Assembly (NCBI RefSeq): GCF_029946005.1
Contig: NZ_JAQSDR010000012.1
Coordinates: 1 to 64,000 of the forward strand
Direction: 5' to 3'
DNA length: 64,000 nucleotides
Source of the DNA: Aquabacterium sp.
GTDB taxonomy: Bacteria > Pseudomonadota > Gammaproteobacteria > Burkholderiales > Burkholderiaceae_C
The translations under genes and the position numbers were made by a program. This document shows, one piece after another, positions 9,378 to 17,645 of this stretch. Numbering within the stretch: the stretch's first letter is position 1; each line of letters begins with the position of its first letter. The notes beneath the pieces were generated by a model, which had not been told where the DNA came from, made no database searches, and saw nothing but the letters and a program-made list of their open reading frames with translations.

Positions 9378-9842
9378 ATGACCACAGTTGTGCCCACCGT
9401 CGTTCCCGGCTCCTTCCTGACCCTGCACTACCGCTTGGCGGGCCCCGATGGCGGCGACATCGTCAACACCTTCGCCGACAAGCCCGCCACGCTGTCCTTG
9501 GGATCGGGCGAGTTGTCGCCCGCGCTGGAGGCCCGCATGCTGGGCCTGCAAGAAGGCACCCGCACGGTGATCCAGCTCGACCCGGGCGAAGCCTTCGGCC
9601 CGCGCAACCCCGAGCTGGTGCAGCGCGTGGCCCTGTCGCTGCTGCGTAAGCTGGGCGACATGAACGAAGCCTGGGACGTGGGCGATGTGGTCCAGTTCCC
9701 TACGCCGGATGGCCAAGGGGCTTTTGCGGGCGTGCTGCGCGAAATGGGCCCGGCCGGCGAAGATTGGGCCGTGTTCGATTTCAACCACCCGCTGGCCGGC
9801 CAGACGGTCACCTTCGAAGTGCAACTGATCGGGGTTCTGTGA
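9378..9842 (+). CDS. fkpB: FKBP-type peptidyl-prolyl isomerase, SlpA/FkpB type
   Basis: The product is a 154-residue cytosolic prolyl isomerase. The FKBP core is interrupted by the insert-in-flap domain typical of SlyD/SlpA ([17 protein letters not shown]... then the return strand [18 protein letters not shown]). The NHPLAG segment is the family signature. I use the ATG at 9378 (MTTVVPTVV) instead of 9363, since it sits closer to the domain start. The stop overlaps the ispH start as TGATG, and fkpB-ispH is a long-known conserved pair in proteobacteria. Confidence 0.93.
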   Translation: MTTVVPTVVPGSFLTLHYRLAGPDGGDIVNTFADKPATLSLGSGELSPALEARMLGLQEGTRTVIQLDPGEAFGPRNPELVQRVALSLLRKLGDMNEAWDVGDVVQFPTPDGQGAFAGVLREMGPAGEDWAVFDFNHPLAGQTVTFEVQLIGVL

Positions 9843-10822
9843 TGAGCAAGCAGGTTGAAGATGTTTTGCTGGCCGAGCCCCGCGGCTTTTGCGCTGGTGT
9901 AGACCGCGCCATTGAAATCGTCGAGCGCGCGCTCGAGCAATACGGCGCACCCATCTACGTGCGCCACGAGATCGTGCACAACACCTACGTGGTCAACGAC
10001 CTGAAGGCCAAGGGCGCCATCTTCATCGAAGACCTGGCCGACGTGCCACCCGGCGCCACCCTGATCTTCAGCGCCCACGGCGTCAGCCAGACCGTGCGCC
10101 ACGAGGCCGACGAGCGCGGCTTCCAGGTGTTCGATGCCACCTGCCCTCTGGTCACCAAGGTCCACATCGAGGTGGCCAAGCTGCGCCGCGAAGGCTATGA
10201 GTTCGTGATGATCGGCCACAAGGGCCACCCTGAGGTCGAAGGCACCATGGGGCAACTCTCCGAAGGCATCTACCTGGTCGAAGACATCGACGACGTGGCC
10301 ACCGTGCAGGTCACCACGCCCGACAAGCTGGCGGTGGTCACGCAGACCACGCTGTCGGTGGACGATGCCGCGGCCATCCTGGAGGCCATCAAGCAGCGCT
10401 TCCCCAACATCCGCGAGCCCAAGCGCCAGGACATCTGCTACGCCACCCAGAACCGGCAGGACGCCGTCAAGGTGCTCGCGCCCAAGGTGGACGTGGTCAT
10501 CGTGGTGGGCAGCCCTACCAGCTCGAACAGCAACCGCCTGCGCGAACTGGCCGAGCGCCTGGGCACGCCCGCCTACATGGTCGATTGCCCTGGCGATTTG
10601 CAGGAAGCTTGGTTTGATGGCCGCCCGCGCGTGGGCCTGACCGCTGGGGCCTCCGCGCCCGATGTGCTGGTGCAGCAGGTCATCGCCCAGCTCAAGCAGT
10701 TGGGCGCCGTTTCCGTGCGCCGCATGCAGGGCGTGGAAGAATCAGTGCGTTTCCCACTGCCCAAGGGCTTGGGCGGCACGGGGCTTGACCGGCCCTTGCC
10801 CACGCAGCGCACCGCTCCTTAA
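9842..10822 (+). CDS. ispH: 4-hydroxy-3-methylbut-2-enyl diphosphate reductase IspH
   Basis: IspH is the last enzyme of the MEP isoprenoid pathway, reducing HMBPP to IPP and DMAPP with a [4Fe-4S] cluster. The 326-residue product has the three cluster cysteines: Cys17 ([11 protein letters not shown]), Cys101 ([10 protein letters not shown]) and one in [10 protein letters not shown] near 202. It also has the substrate-binding His residues ([22 protein letters not shown]). The listed ORF starts 26 codons upstream inside fkpB; the ATG at 9842 matches the family N-terminus and is coupled to the fkpB stop. Confidence 0.97.
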   Translation: MSKQVEDVLLAEPRGFCAGVDRAIEIVERALEQYGAPIYVRHEIVHNTYVVNDLKAKGAIFIEDLADVPPGATLIFSAHGVSQTVRHEADERGFQVFDATCPLVTKVHIEVAKLRREGYEFVMIGHKGHPEVEGTMGQLSEGIYLVEDIDDVATVQVTTPDKLAVVTQTTLSVDDAAAILEAIKQRFPNIREPKRQDICYATQNRQDAVKVLAPKVDVVIVVGSPTSSNSNRLRELAERLGTPAYMVDCPGDLQEAWFDGRPRVGLTAGASAPDVLVQQVIAQLKQLGAVSVRRMQGVEESVRFPLPKGLGGTGLDRPLPTQRTAP

Positions 10823-10842
10823 TTTCAGCTTCTTCTCATTGA

Positions 10843-12147
<1,305 letters not shown>

Positions 12148-12156
12148 TGCTATAAT
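12148..12156 (+). promoter_or_regulatory. Extended -10 promoter element for tRNA-Ser
   Basis: The sequence TGCTATAAT is a perfect extended -10 (TGnTATAAT). It begins one base after the serS stop codon and lies 58 bp before the mature tRNA 5' end. No good -35 hexamer is visible at 17 bp, which an extended -10 tolerates. It lets the tRNA be transcribed independently of serS. Confidence 0.6.
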
Positions 12157-12213
12157 CTGCGGCTTTCCAGCATTGGCTGGACGCTGACTAGACCCCAGCG
12201 AGCCCCGCATACA

Positions 12214-12301
<88 letters not shown>

Positions 12302-12343
12302 AGAAATGGTTTCACAGGGTCTCACCAAGACCCAGTTACCACC

Positions 12344-12380
12344 CAGAAAGCCCCGTGAATACGGGGCTTTCTGCGTTTTG
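12344..12380 (+). terminator. Rho-independent terminator after tRNA-Ser
   Basis: A perfect 13-bp stem (CAGAAAGCCCCGT / ACGGGGCTTTCTG) with a GAAT loop is followed by CGTTTTGG. The T-run is short but the stem is strong, and its position 43 bp after the tRNA fits. Confidence 0.8.
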
Positions 12381-12414
12381 GCGTCCCATGTCGTCCTTTG
12401 ACAGCCCGGGCAAA

Positions 12415-12427
12415 TTGGGGGACTTAT
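12415..12427. repeat. Short copy of the GGGGGACTTAT island repeat core
   Basis: TTGGGGGACTTAT occurs here, just past the tRNA terminator. The same core opens the two longer direct repeats at 14033 and 16544. The match is only about 12 bp, so chance cannot be excluded. It would mark the tRNA-proximal edge of the accessory patch. Confidence 0.35.
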
Positions 12428-12663
12428 CGCAGCCCCCAAGCTGCGCATCCACCACAGCCAGTGCCTCTGCTTGGATATCACGCCAGTCCTCAAGGCGCAG
12501 TTCAGACTCGATCGTATCAAGCCCTTCCATCAGCTTGGCCTCAAGCGCCTCTTTTGCGTCGTGCTTCTCGCGGGCGGTACACGATGAATGGGCGGTGTCG
12601 ATGGGCATGGCAGACCTCTGTGTTTTGCGGAATGTACCGTGTCCCAAGCGCATCTTGCAATTC

Positions 12664-12679
12664 ATATCCATTTGGATAT
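12664..12679. promoter_or_regulatory. Palindromic operator before the HigBA-like module
   Basis: ATATCCA-TT-TGGATAT is a perfect 7+7 bp inverted repeat that ends 9 bp before the toxin start codon. Type II antitoxins of the XRE class autoregulate by binding such palindromes over the module promoter, so this is the likely HigA-type operator. Confidence 0.65.
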
Positions 12680-12688
12680 AAATTCGCC

Positions 12689-12880
12689 ATGAAACCAGTG
12701 CGATTCCTGGGCGACGCCCTCTGGGACGACTCCGGCACCTACCGGGTGATCTACACGGCTCGCCTGGCTGACGCGGTCTATGTCCTTCATGCGTTCCAGA
12801 AGAAGACACAGGCCACGTCCAAGCGCGACATCGACACCGCCAAGGAACGCTTTGCCCAACTCACGAAAGGCCGGAAATGA
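12689..12880 (+). pseudogene. RelE/HigB-type (Gp49-like) toxin, internally shortened
   Basis: The frame from the ATG at 12689 encodes only 63 residues. Its start (MKPVRFLGDAL) matches the family N-terminus and its end (GTYRVIYTARLADAVYVLHAFQKKTQATSKRDIDTAKERF) matches the C-terminal half of the phage Gp49-like/HigB toxins, which are normally about 100-115 residues. The middle (the helix pair and the strand before RVIY) is absent with the frame kept. I conclude an in-frame deletion of roughly 45-50 codons, probably abolishing mRNA cleavage. Its stop overlaps the antitoxin start (ATGA). It could instead be an unusually short natural variant. Confidence 0.65.
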
Positions 12881-13158
12881 GCAAGACCGAAACCTACGCC
12901 AGCGTATGGGATGCCCTGGCGGACACGCCCGAACAAGCCGCCAACCTGCGTGCCCGTGCTGAACTCATGCAGAAGATCGCCGCCATCGTGAAAGCCAGCG
13001 ACTGGACGCAGGCCGATGCGGCCAAGCAGTGTGGCGTCACGCAACCCCGCATGAACGACCTGTTGAGAGGCCGCGTATCGCGTTTTTCTTTGGATGCATT
13101 GGTCAACATCGCCACGGCCATGGGCCAGCGGGTGCGCATCGGCCTGGTGGCTGTCTAA
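12877..13158 (+). CDS. XRE-family antitoxin (HigA-like)
   Basis: The 93-residue product has a Cro/C1-type helix-turn-helix: ELMQKIAAIVKASDWTQADAAKQCGVTQPRMNDLLRGRVSRFSLDALVNIATAMG. This is the usual antitoxin of Gp49/HigB-like toxins and doubles as autorepressor, presumably at the palindrome at 12664-12679. It looks complete although its toxin is not. It converges on the GNAT toxin gene with 4 bp between them. Confidence 0.85.
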   Translation: MSKTETYASVWDALADTPEQAANLRARAELMQKIAAIVKASDWTQADAAKQCGVTQPRMNDLLRGRVSRFSLDALVNIATAMGQRVRIGLVAV

Positions 13159-13162
13159 AGGC

Positions 13163-13663
13163 TCAGCCTTTCTTTGCCAGCGTGGCGATGGGCAGCACCA
13201 ATGTCAACGGATTGTTGCTCAACGCGGTAAACCCGTGATGTTGATAGAACGCTGCAGCGACATCATCTTTGGCATCGACTACGAGCGCAAAGACACCCAT
13301 GCCTGCTTGCATGGCACGCTGCCCGGCATCCCACAACAAGGCTGCGCCGAGTTGCCGTTTTTGATAGTTCAAACCCACGGCCAAGCGCCCAAGACGGGCC
13401 ACAGGCACGAGGGGGTAGCGCGGCAATTTCTTGGCCATCTGTTCGGTGACATCGGTCAATGGCACACTGCCAGCGGCCAGCGTGTAGTACCCGGCGATGG
13501 CACCAGTCGTGGAGTCGATGGCGACGTAGCAGACGCTGGTGCGGCGGCGCATGTCTTGCGAGGCTTGCTCTCGCAGGTAGCGGTCGAGCGGATCACTGCC
13601 GCAAACAAAGCCAGAACGGTCATGCTCGGGTGCAAGCACCTCAATCCGAAACGTCCCCGTCAC
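13163..13663 (-). CDS. GNAT-family acetyltransferase toxin (TacT-like)
   Basis: The 166-residue product is the right length for TacT/AtaT-type toxins, which acetylate the amino group of charged tRNAs. Recognisable parts are the N-terminal DRYLREQASQDMRRR, strand AGYYTLAAGSVPL, PRYPLVPVARLGRLAVGLNYQKRQLGAALL (acetyl-CoA loop), and FALVVDAKDDVAAAFYQHHGF with the conserved Tyr. The pyrophosphate loop reads QKRQLG; the first Gly of the usual Q-G-x-x-x-G is a Lys, so activity is likely but not certain. The start is GTG at 13663, overlapping the antitoxin stop (GTGA), so the pair is translationally coupled. Confidence 0.88.
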   Translation of the reverse strand: MTGTFRIEVLAPEHDRSGFVCGSDPLDRYLREQASQDMRRRTSVCYVAIDSTTGAIAGYYTLAAGSVPLTDVTEQMAKKLPRYPLVPVARLGRLAVGLNYQKRQLGAALLWDAGQRAMQAGMGVFALVVDAKDDVAAAFYQHHGFTALSNNPLTLVLPIATLAKKG

Positions 13664-13947
13664 GATTTAGATGCGATCAACTTTTGATGCGCTTGCGCCG
13701 CGCGCTTCATGGCTGGCGCCAGGGCAGGGGGATCCAGCAGCAGCGATGCAAAGCGCTGTTGCTCATCCATGGACAAGCGGATGATTTGCGCTTGCTCAAT
13801 GGTGCGGCGGGCGGCTTCCTGGGCGGCGCCGACCAGGAAGTCACTCACGCTGCGGCCTTCGATTTCCGCCGCACGTCGGACAACGGCCAGCACGTCGGGC
13901 GCAATGCGGGCTTCAACACGGGTGGTGCGGCTGGAATCGGTGGACAT
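13660..13947 (-). CDS. DUF1778 antitoxin (TacA-like)
   Basis: The 95-residue product starts with a ribbon-helix-helix DNA-binding segment (RVEARIAPDVLAVVRRAAEIEGRSVSDFLVGAAQEAARR) and ends in the extended tail that neutralises the GNAT toxin. I prefer the ATG at 13947 (MSTDSSRTT) over 13965 because AGAGAGG sits 6 bp before it. An inverted repeat overlaps its promoter. It is intact and co-directional with its toxin. Confidence 0.88.
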   Translation of the reverse strand: MSTDSSRTTRVEARIAPDVLAVVRRAAEIEGRSVSDFLVGAAQEAARRTIEQAQIIRLSMDEQQRFASLLLDPPALAPAMKRAAQAHQKLIASKS

Positions 13948-13969
13948 GGCGGACCTCTCTTTCACGCAT

Positions 13970-13999
13970 AATGTACGGTGTTTTGACGTACAAAGTCAA
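13970..13999 (-). promoter_or_regulatory. Promoter and palindromic operator of the TacAT-like module
   Basis: On the minus strand TTGACT (13994-13999) and TACATT (13970-13975) form a -35/-10 pair with an 18-bp spacer. TGTACG-N9-CGTACA (13972-13992) fills the spacer and overlaps the -10. This is the layout expected for autorepression by a ribbon-helix-helix antitoxin. Confidence 0.65.
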
Positions 14000-14032
14000 G
14001 TGAGCGGTCTAAACTGCTGAGCCAGCCAAGCT

Positions 14033-14122
14033 GGGGGACTTATTGGGGGACTTGCGCCAACCGCATCACCCCAGAACCCAGCATTCATGCGCCTTACAGC
14101 CCATGATCTGAACGACACCCTC
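14033..14122. repeat. Direct repeat copy A flanking the AbiE part of the island
   Basis: About 90 bp from GGGGGACTTATTGGGGGACTT to GAACGACACCCTC is repeated in the same orientation at 16544-16639. The match is roughly 90 percent or better by eye, apart from a short insertion in copy B. No ORF in it is convincing on either strand. Confidence 0.9.
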
Positions 14123-14131
14123 CCGCCAAGA

Positions 14132-14166
14132 CTAAGCCCTAATTAGTTGATCTGCTTAGGGTTTTT
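14132..14166. terminator. Possible terminator hairpin
   Basis: CCCTAA (14137-14142) can pair with TTAGGG (14156-14161), which is followed by a short T-run on the plus strand. A second pairing, CTAAGC with GCTTAG, is also possible. It lies just after the stop of the minus-strand small gene at 14173 and could serve it, but the stem is short. Confidence 0.35.
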
Positions 14167-14172
14167 GGGTTT

Positions 14173-14463
14173 CTAGATTGCTGGCGAGGTTTCACCCAAC
14201 ATCTGGCCCATCATTCTGAAAATGATGGGATGGGTCACCATGATGCAAGGTGCCGCGTTCAATCCCGTGTTGATGCAGGCATCGCCGTCCGGCCAAACTG
14301 TTTTGGTTGCAGGTACAGGATCTGAATCTACGTGCTGGCTAGCTGCCCCGGTCAGATGAACTTCCGGGGCGACAGCTTTGCCTTGCGGTCTCTCTGGAAA
14401 TTGGAAGATGTGGCCACAGGCGGGGCAAGGATTGGCGAGTGCCAAAGTGATTTGAACGGTCAT
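14173..14463 (-). CDS. Small protein of unknown function with a CxxC pair
   Basis: From the ATG at 14463 (MTVQITLALANPCPACGHIFQFPE) the product has 96 residues. A ribosome site GGAG lies about 8 bp before this ATG; the longer ORF from 14508 has no such signal. CPACGH near residue 13 resembles half of a zinc ribbon, and single Cys residues occur later (DACINTG, APCIMV), so a metal site is conceivable. I do not recognise a family. It is in the accessory patch between the TacAT and AbiE modules, with the next small gene upstream on the same strand. Confidence 0.5.
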   Translation of the reverse strand: MTVQITLALANPCPACGHIFQFPERPQGKAVAPEVHLTGAASQHVDSDPVPATKTVWPDGDACINTGLNAAPCIMVTHPIIFRMMGQMLGETSPAI

Positions 14464-14555
14464 GAAGTTCTCCGTAGTCGATGAGGTGCACGGAGGTGCA
14501 TGGCTCATGCTACGGAGGTGCGAAAAGACTCAGGTGGGCCGCCTAGGAGGTCGGT

Positions 14556-14765
14556 CTACCTGTTGCGCTTCCGCTTCGGTTTGGCTGGCGAGGTCAGTGC
14601 GCCGGTCCACATATCAATCATCTGCTTGGTGCCTTCAGTCATCATGGCGTTGGCTTGGCGCTTCGATTCAGCGGCCACGCGGCCACGTGCGGAACCAATG
14701 GCTGCATTGGCGCCGCTGAGCCACATACTCATGAACGGGTTCTTCTTGGTCCAGGGATTCTTCAT
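14556..14765 (-). CDS. Small basic protein of unknown function (69 residues)
   Basis: Starting at the ATG at 14765, preceded by GAGGAG, the product reads MKNPWTKKNPFMSMWLSGANAAIG, then a charged helix (VAAESKRQANAMMTEGTKQMIDMWTGAL) and a strongly basic end (KPKRKRNR). The helical middle is reminiscent of phasin-like or nucleoid-associated small proteins, but no function can be assigned. A truncated and diverged second copy lies at about 20413-20632, which shows that this is a real, once-duplicated gene. Confidence 0.65.
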   Translation of the reverse strand: MKNPWTKKNPFMSMWLSGANAAIGSARGRVAAESKRQANAMMTEGTKQMIDMWTGALTSPAKPKRKRNR

Positions 14766-14844
14766 GACGCTGCTCCTCGGGTGAAAACGATGAAGCAACC
14801 TAGCAATCAGCGCTCCTTTCTTGATCCGATGGCGCCTGAATGAC

Positions 14845-15798
14845 TCACCCGTTCAATGTTTGCTCAACCTCTTCGATGCTGCTCAGCACCGCATCAAGCG
14901 TTGGCACCTCACCGAACACCATGCCTGCCATGGCCGTGTAATCTGCCCTCAATGCTTCACGCATGCCGGGCGATGGCGTCAATGTGAAGGCGCCATGAGT
15001 TGCCGTGGCCAAGCCCAGATCGGGGCTGCCAAAAAACAATCGTGCATGCTGCGCGCAATCGGTGGCCAGGGCATGGTTGCTCAGCCACTGCCGAGCCTGT
15101 TCGTGGCGCAAGAGCTGATGGACATCGTAGTAATGGCGCGATACGCGTTGCCCGCCGTGCCGCAGGACGCCGCGCCGGTCATGCCATTGGCGCAGACCAT
15201 GAAGGATGATGATCTTGTCCCAGAATGTCCGTCCTGCTTCAACGGTCACGACGTTCGAAACGGCAAGGTCAAGGCGCTGCAGGTCATCGGCCACATAGGG
15301 CCTCACTGTGGCCAGGGCATGCGGGTCAAGAGCGGACTTGGCCCCGGCCTCGATCTTGACGGCGGAGCGGATGTAGTCGTTGGGTCGTGCCGTTGCGGCG
15401 GGGTACCACAGCAACAGCGTTTGCCCGTCATCATCGTCCGGGTCTGCCTCTAGCCGACAGCGATCCTTGCCAATAGCGGAGCTTGCGCATTGGGTGAGTT
15501 GGCTCAGCAAGGGGCCATTGATGTAGGCGTGGCAGGCATCTCGAATGGCATCGAGTCTTTTGCGACGCTGCTTGCCGGTCATCGCATCAAGCTCTGCCGC
15601 GTCGATGGTCTGCCCGATGTCTTCCCGGAACACGGTGATGTCGATGTCTTCTGAAAAGCGGGGGATGAGGCCAAACGCTTTGGACAGAGAGGTGCCACCT
15701 TTGAACAGCAGGCGCGGGTTGGCTGGCTCAAGGCCATTGAACAGCGCGCCACGGTCGGCATCGCTGGCGGAGATCACCTCGTCATAGGCGGGGTTCAT
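14845..15798 (-). CDS. AbiEii/AbiGii-family nucleotidyltransferase toxin, probably internally deleted
   Basis: Starting at the ATG at 15798 (MNPAYDEVISASDADR), the product has 317 residues. It carries the AbiEii signature LLFKGGTSLSKAFGLIPRFSEDIDITVF, i.e. the GS motif and DxD metal site of a DNA polymerase beta-type nucleotidyltransferase, and later conserved segments (TFWDKIIILHGLRQWHDRR, RHYYDVHQLL). In relatives I know, a segment of about 25-30 residues including EKDFWVCWTLD lies between SDADR and LFNGLEP; here the two are joined directly (SDADRGALFNGLEP). This points to an in-frame deletion that may impair the toxin. Relatives such as MenT and AbiEii modify tRNA acceptor ends. It overlaps the antitoxin gene by 17 bp. 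Confidence 0.8.
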   Translation of the reverse strand: MNPAYDEVISASDADRGALFNGLEPANPRLLFKGGTSLSKAFGLIPRFSEDIDITVFREDIGQTIDAAELDAMTGKQRRKRLDAIRDACHAYINGPLLSQLTQCASSAIGKDRCRLEADPDDDDGQTLLLWYPAATARPNDYIRSAVKIEAGAKSALDPHALATVRPYVADDLQRLDLAVSNVVTVEAGRTFWDKIIILHGLRQWHDRRGVLRHGGQRVSRHYYDVHQLLRHEQARQWLSNHALATDCAQHARLFFGSPDLGLATATHGAFTLTPSPGMREALRADYTAMAGMVFGEVPTLDAVLSSIEEVEQTLNG

Positions 15799-16456
15799 CG
15801 TGGCCCTTCTTTGGGGGAGTTGGCATGGCCGGATCAAAGTCGGGCATGGCGCGCAGGAAGTCTTGCATCCATCCCGGCATGGCGGCAAAGCCCTGCGCCA
15901 GATCGGCGCGAATGGTGCTGCCATGCTGGGTGTCGTTCAGGATGCGGGCCAGCTTCTTCTTGAGCGTGCCGCCATCTGTGGCCAGCATGTCTTTGAGCCA
16001 GTGCAAGGCCTGTACGACCCGCATGGCCGGACGGCCTGCCCAATACAGGCGGCTCGGCGCCGTCATTTTGAATTCGATGGTGAGTTGATCAAGCTGGATG
16101 GAGCGGCGCCGCATGTCGGTGTGGACGGTCACACGTGCTGGCACGGCGTCCGTCAGGCCCAGGTCGTTCGCGGCGGTCATGCCATCGATCAGCATCCGTG
16201 CCTGGTCCCGCCTGGCCAGTGCGTCGATCACGGCGCGGTAGTCAGGCGTGGTCGGCCGATGGGTCAGGCCGTTGATGATCGGCTGGTCATACAGGCCACG
16301 GTCAATGCGGCGCAAGTGGCCGCTGGCGACCATGCGCTGCAAGGTCTTGTCGATCACATCGCGGTTGCCAAGCTGCGCGAAGTCGCCAGGTACCCAGACG
16401 TGTCCGGGCCCGGCGGCACTGATGAGCGCTGAAATGTGGTCGCTTGTCGATGACAT
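15782..16456 (-). CDS. AbiEi-type antitoxin/repressor (DUF6088 type)
   Basis: The 224-residue product has an N-terminal winged helix (HVWVPGDFAQLGNRDVIDKTLQRMVASGHLRRIDRGLYDQP) and the AbiEi C-terminal region (PARVTVHTDMRRRSIQLDQLTIEFK). It is the cognate antitoxin and autorepressor of AbiE type IV toxin-antitoxin / phage abortive-infection modules. It appears complete. A TGTCCG/CGGACA inverted repeat lies just upstream. Confidence 0.88.
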   Translation of the reverse strand: MSSTSDHISALISAAGPGHVWVPGDFAQLGNRDVIDKTLQRMVASGHLRRIDRGLYDQPIINGLTHRPTTPDYRAVIDALARRDQARMLIDGMTAANDLGLTDAVPARVTVHTDMRRRSIQLDQLTIEFKMTAPSRLYWAGRPAMRVVQALHWLKDMLATDGGTLKKKLARILNDTQHGSTIRADLAQGFAAMPGWMQDFLRAMPDFDPAMPTPPKKGHDEPRL

Positions 16457-16468
16457 GGATACTGCTCC

Positions 16469-16498
16469 TGTCCGTATTTTGTATGCAAATTTCGGACA
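16469..16498. promoter_or_regulatory. Inverted-repeat operator of the AbiE-like module
   Basis: TGTCCG and CGGACA are exact inverted repeats separated by 18 bp of AT-rich DNA, 13 bp upstream of the antitoxin start codon. AbiEi proteins are known to bind such inverted repeats and to repress cooperatively. Confidence 0.6.
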
Positions 16499-16543
16499 TT
16501 CCAGGCGAATAGCTTGACTGCCCCTTACGAAGCGGCTGAGTCA

Positions 16544-16639
16544 GGGGGACTTATTGGGGGACTTGCGCCAACCGCATCACCCAGAACCCAAAACCCAGCA
16601 TCCATGCACCTTTCAGCCCATGATCTGAACGACACCCTC
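16544..16639. repeat. Direct repeat copy B
   Basis: This is the second copy of the repeat at 14033-14122, in the same orientation, beginning GGGGGACTTATTGGGGGACTTGCG and ending GATCTGAACGACACCCTC. It differs by a few substitutions and a small extra ACCCAAA-like stretch. It abuts the stop codon of the Na+/Ca2+ exchanger gene and marks the distal edge of the AbiE segment. Confidence 0.9.
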
Positions 16640-16640
16640 G

Positions 16641-17645
16641 CTACATCCCGTGCCGATACTGGAGCACGGCATTGAGCAGGTACATCGCCAGCAATGACAG
16701 GCTGGCCCAACTCGCTGTGTGCCATACCCTCGAAACCGGCCGGTAAGCCAAGGCCACCACGACCGCGCCGCTCATCATGCACGCCGTGATCGCGGTCACA
16801 GCGTGGATGGGCGACACCTGTTGGTAGATGGCACCGGGCAGGTAGGCAAAATCATCCAGCGCCAGAATCACCACATCAAACAGATTGCTGCCCAGCAGGT
16901 TGCCCAGTGCCATGTCGATGGCGCCGATGCGCAGCGCCCCCCAGGTGGTGGCCAGCTCTGGCACCGAGGTGGCAAAAGCCACCAACAGCGTCCCCACAAA
17001 GGAGTTGGACCAGCCCATGATCCGGGCCAGTTCAACGCCGATGAAGGGCAGCCAGATGCCTGCGCCCACGATCACGACCGAGGCCACCCCGTAACCCCAC
17101 AAGGCCGCTTTGAGTGTCATGTCGGGCTGCTCAACCACCTGGTGCCCAGCGTGGCGTTGCTCGGCCTTGTAGAGCGCACGCATGGCCATCAGATAAAGCG
17201 CAAGGATGGCGACACTTGCCAGGCTGACGTGGCCAATGGTCGGTATCGCGCCCTGTGCCGACAACAAGAGGACCAAAGCCACACCTGCCAGCAAGATGAC
17301 CCCGAAGCCTGCTGACAGCACATGCGCGCTGCTCGCCACGCAGTACATCACCTTCTCGCGGTAAACCAGGTCAATCAACGCCAGGATCGCCAGGTTGAAC
17401 ACGCAACTGCCCAGCACATCGCCCACGGCGATGTCGGGCGCAGCGGCGACCGTGACGGCGCTCAGCCCGGTCACCAACTCCGGCAGCGAGGTGACCGTGG
17501 CGATGAGGATCAAGCCGATCCAGTTGCGGGAAAGCCCGGTGAGCTTGGCCAGGGCATCGCCATAGCGGCTCAGTCGCACACCGGCCACGCCGATCACGCA
17601 GACACAGGCAGCAAATTTCAGCCAGATCAAAAGGAGGGGGCTCAC
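16641..17645 (-). CDS. Na+/Ca2+ exchanger family membrane protein (YrbG-like)
   Basis: The 334-residue polytopic protein has two inverted-repeat halves, each with the CaCA alpha-repeat: IATVTSLPELVTGL...VGDVLGSCVFNLAIL near residues 48-90 and VAFATSVPELATTW...LGNLLGSNLFDVVIL in the second half. The conserved acidic residues in both repeats are present. It should exchange Ca2+ against Na+ or H+ across the inner membrane. The start is GTG at 17645, overlapping the stop of the upstream P-type ATPase gene (GTGA), so the two calcium-type transporters form an operon. Confidence 0.93.
   Translation of the reverse strand: MSPLLLIWLKFAACVCVIGVAGVRLSRYGDALAKLTGLSRNWIGLILIATVTSLPELVTGLSAVTVAAAPDIAVGDVLGSCVFNLAILALIDLVYREKVMYCVASSAHVLSAGFGVILLAGVALVLLLSAQGAIPTIGHVSLASVAILALYLMAMRALYKAEQRHAGHQVVEQPDMTLKAALWGYGVASVVIVGAGIWLPFIGVELARIMGWSNSFVGTLLVAFATSVPELATTWGALRIGAIDMALGNLLGSNLFDVVILALDDFAYLPGAIYQQVSPIHAVTAITACMMSGAVVVALAYRPVSRVWHTASWASLSLLAMYLLNAVLQYRHGM

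Larger units (their letters stand above)
12336..12608 (-). pseudogene. Hybrid antitoxin remnant (TacA-like 5' end joined to ParD-like tail)
   Basis: From the ATG at 12608 the frame encodes about 60 meaningful residues. MPIDTAHSS at the start is like MSTDSSRTT of the DUF1778 antitoxin at 13947, and the leader DNA (GTACATT...AGAGGTCTGCCATG) also resembles that gene's leader (GTACATT...AGAGGTCCGCCATG). The rest, DAKEALEAKLMEGLDTIESELRLEDWRDIQAEAL, looks like the C-terminal toxin-binding tail of ParD-type antitoxins, but the DNA-binding ribbon-helix-helix is missing. The frame then runs on through repeat-like DNA and the tRNA terminator. I infer a deletion fusion of two antitoxin genes; it may be untranslated. 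It diverges from the higB-like gene. Confidence 0.4.
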
